Assembly: GCF_037543845.1 (NCBI RefSeq)
Contig: NZ_JBBIFX010000004.1
Location: 248,001-312,000 of the forward strand
Origin: Gymnodinialimonas ulvae
GTDB taxonomy: Bacteria; Pseudomonadota; Alphaproteobacteria; Rhodobacterales; Rhodobacteraceae
Direction: 5' to 3'
DNA: 64,000 nt
Position 1 is the first letter of the stretch, and every line of letters begins with the position of its first letter. Positions 63,016-64,000 of this stretch are shown here, in pieces. The position numbers and the translations under genes were made by a program. Under the pieces are notes generated by a model. That model had not been told where the DNA came from. It searched no databases and saw only the letters and a program-made list of their open reading frames with translations.

Positions 63016-64000
63016 TTTCCGTGCTCCGCGATGAAGGCGGCCACGGTCGGATCATCGACCGCACCAAAGCCGGTCACATAGGACGGGGTGCCGCGCAGAA
63101 TGGCCGCAGCGACGGCTCCGTCAGAGATCCGCACGGCCCAGACCCCGCGCGCATCACCGCAATTATGCCGCTGGCAGGAGCCGGTGAGGACCCAATCGCC
63201 GCGCTGCTCGATCTGACTGCCGAAGCTCATCACACCGGCCAGTTCCTGCACGTCCTGGGGCGACATCACTGCACCCATCCGCGCGCGTTCCGAGGCATCC
63301 TGAAACATCTCCCAGGAATTGCGACCGATCCAGCGGGTGACATCCGCACCAGCCCCGGCGGGCGCGGCGGCGGCCTCTGGGACCAAAACGGAGGCAAGCG
63401 TGACCCCATCCCAGGTGAAGGTTTCGCGCGCTATGCCCAGATCGCCGTGGGTCATATCAAGGACCAGCGCGTTATTTTCAACGCGCACATCCGCAATCCC
63501 GCGGCACGCATCAAGCCGCGGGGCGAATACGGTGCCCGCGGCGCTCAGCTGGATCAGGAACCACTCCTGAAAGCCGCCGCACATGTTGCCGCTATGGTTT
63601 GACGAGACGATGACCCAATCGCGGTCCGTGCCCTCATATAGGCCCCGGATCCAGAATTTTTCGGCGGTGCCCGCGCTCTGGATCGGCGTGCCGTCCTGGA
63701 TCAGGACCTGCTCCCACTGACCTTGATTCTGCGCCCAGATCCGCCCGAAACGGGTCGTGACATTGGCCGATTGCGCCATGCGGACCGGCAGCGTTGCGGG
63801 GGGCGTCGGGGCGGTGTCGGCGGTGCCTGTGTGAAGCTCCTGACCGTCAAAAGTGTAGGTTTCCGGCGTCACGCCGCTGCCGCCGAGGGTAACTTGCACC
63901 TGCCCGGGCAGGACCTGCATATCCACCGGCTCTGCGCTGCAGGACCCAAACGGCGCGCTGAAGCCGAGCCCCCGGGGTGTGGCAGCCAACAGGCGGAAAT
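63012..64000 (-). CDS. Unknown protein, C-terminal part (runs off the right edge)
   Basis: At least 329 residues with the start outside the window. It is mostly beta-strand-like, with a repeated 'tryptophan-x-lipoprotein-like' pattern (EKFWIRGLYEGTDRDWVIVSSNHSG, SCQRHNCGDARGVWAVRISDG) and several cysteines (C in GSC, NMCGG, DACRG, SCQRHNCG), consistent with a periplasmic location. The family is not recognised. It ends with HGN and overlaps the following gene. Confidence 0.7.
   Translation of the reverse strand, partial: FRLLAATPRGLGFSAPFGSCSAEPVDMQVLPGQVQVTLGGSGVTPETYTFDGQELHTGTADTAPTPPATLPVRMAQSANVTTRFGRIWAQNQGQWEQVLIQDGTPIQSAGTAEKFWIRGLYEGTDRDWVIVSSNHSGNMCGGFQEWFLIQLSAAGTVFAPRLDACRGIADVRVENNALVLDMTHGDLGIARETFTWDGVTLASVLVPEAAAAPAGAGADVTRWIGRNSWEMFQDASERARMGAVMSPQDVQELAGVMSFGSQIEQRGDWVLTGSCQRHNCGDARGVWAVRISDGAVAAAILRGTPSYVTGFGAVDDPTVAAFIAEHGN

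Overview
The window looks like chromosomal DNA of a marine-type Rhodobacterales (Roseobacter/Rhodobacter group) alphaproteobacterium. The support is high-GC, densely packed coding sequence; a GcrA cell-cycle regulator; a bacterial phosphatidylcholine synthase; MetR divergent from MetF; an Fhs-FolD one-carbon pair; and a Tad pilus locus whose pilins carry the VTVDW signature I associate with this order. I saw no rRNA, tRNA, insertion sequence, prophage or CRISPR array. The genus cannot be told from the sequence alone.

Layout. 1-8.1 kb holds housekeeping genes: tyrA-like and hisC, priA, transaldolase, DUF484-xerC, pcs and suhB. 8.2-14.7 kb holds a glycerophosphodiesterase, metR/metF, a likely acquired Imm11-like gene, a hotdog thioesterase, and argD-argF. 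14.7-25.5 kb is a mixed region: DUF2235 hydrolase, EamA transporter, gcrA, a thioredoxin-like protein, a beta-helix membrane gene broken at a G9 tract, a lytic transglycosylase lipoprotein, an AsmA-like protein, rimO and an M48 lipoprotein protease. 25.5-30 kb carries a class II histone deacetylase-like amidohydrolase, a second Imm11-like gene, scoAB and a second transglycosylase.

30.2-43.4 kb is a Tad (tight adherence) pilus locus: three flp pilins (two nearly identical), cpaB, cpaC, an OmpA-like lipoprotein, cpaE, cpaF, tadB, tadC, two TPR lipoproteins, cpaA and a linked AAA ATPase. Strong hairpin terminators split it into several transcripts, and the cpaB-cpaC gap has two perfect DnaA boxes. 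Minor pilins (TadE/F/G) are not in the window. 43.4-46.7 kb has the helicase and PdeM nuclease of the ligase-associated DNA-damage module, each with a LexA-like box at its start codon. 46.7-51.4 kb holds a membrane LytTR regulator, a thioesterase, fhs-folD and two small genes.

51.4-64 kb is read leftward: two uncharacterised genes, ybgC, tolQ, tolR, tolA, two extra TolA-C-terminal-domain genes, tolB, pal, cpoB, tilS and ftsH. The extra pair (a 476-aa and a 134-aa predicted periplasmic protein, both chained to tolA by 4-base overlaps) is the most unusual arrangement in the window. It suggests that the envelope-constriction Tol-Pal system here uses three TolA-domain-III-like modules, only one of them membrane anchored. 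Other notable points are a three-copy intergenic GC-rich repeat family, a 29-bp tandem duplication of a gene's 3' end, and a three-copy 11-bp-phased repeat upstream of the helicase.
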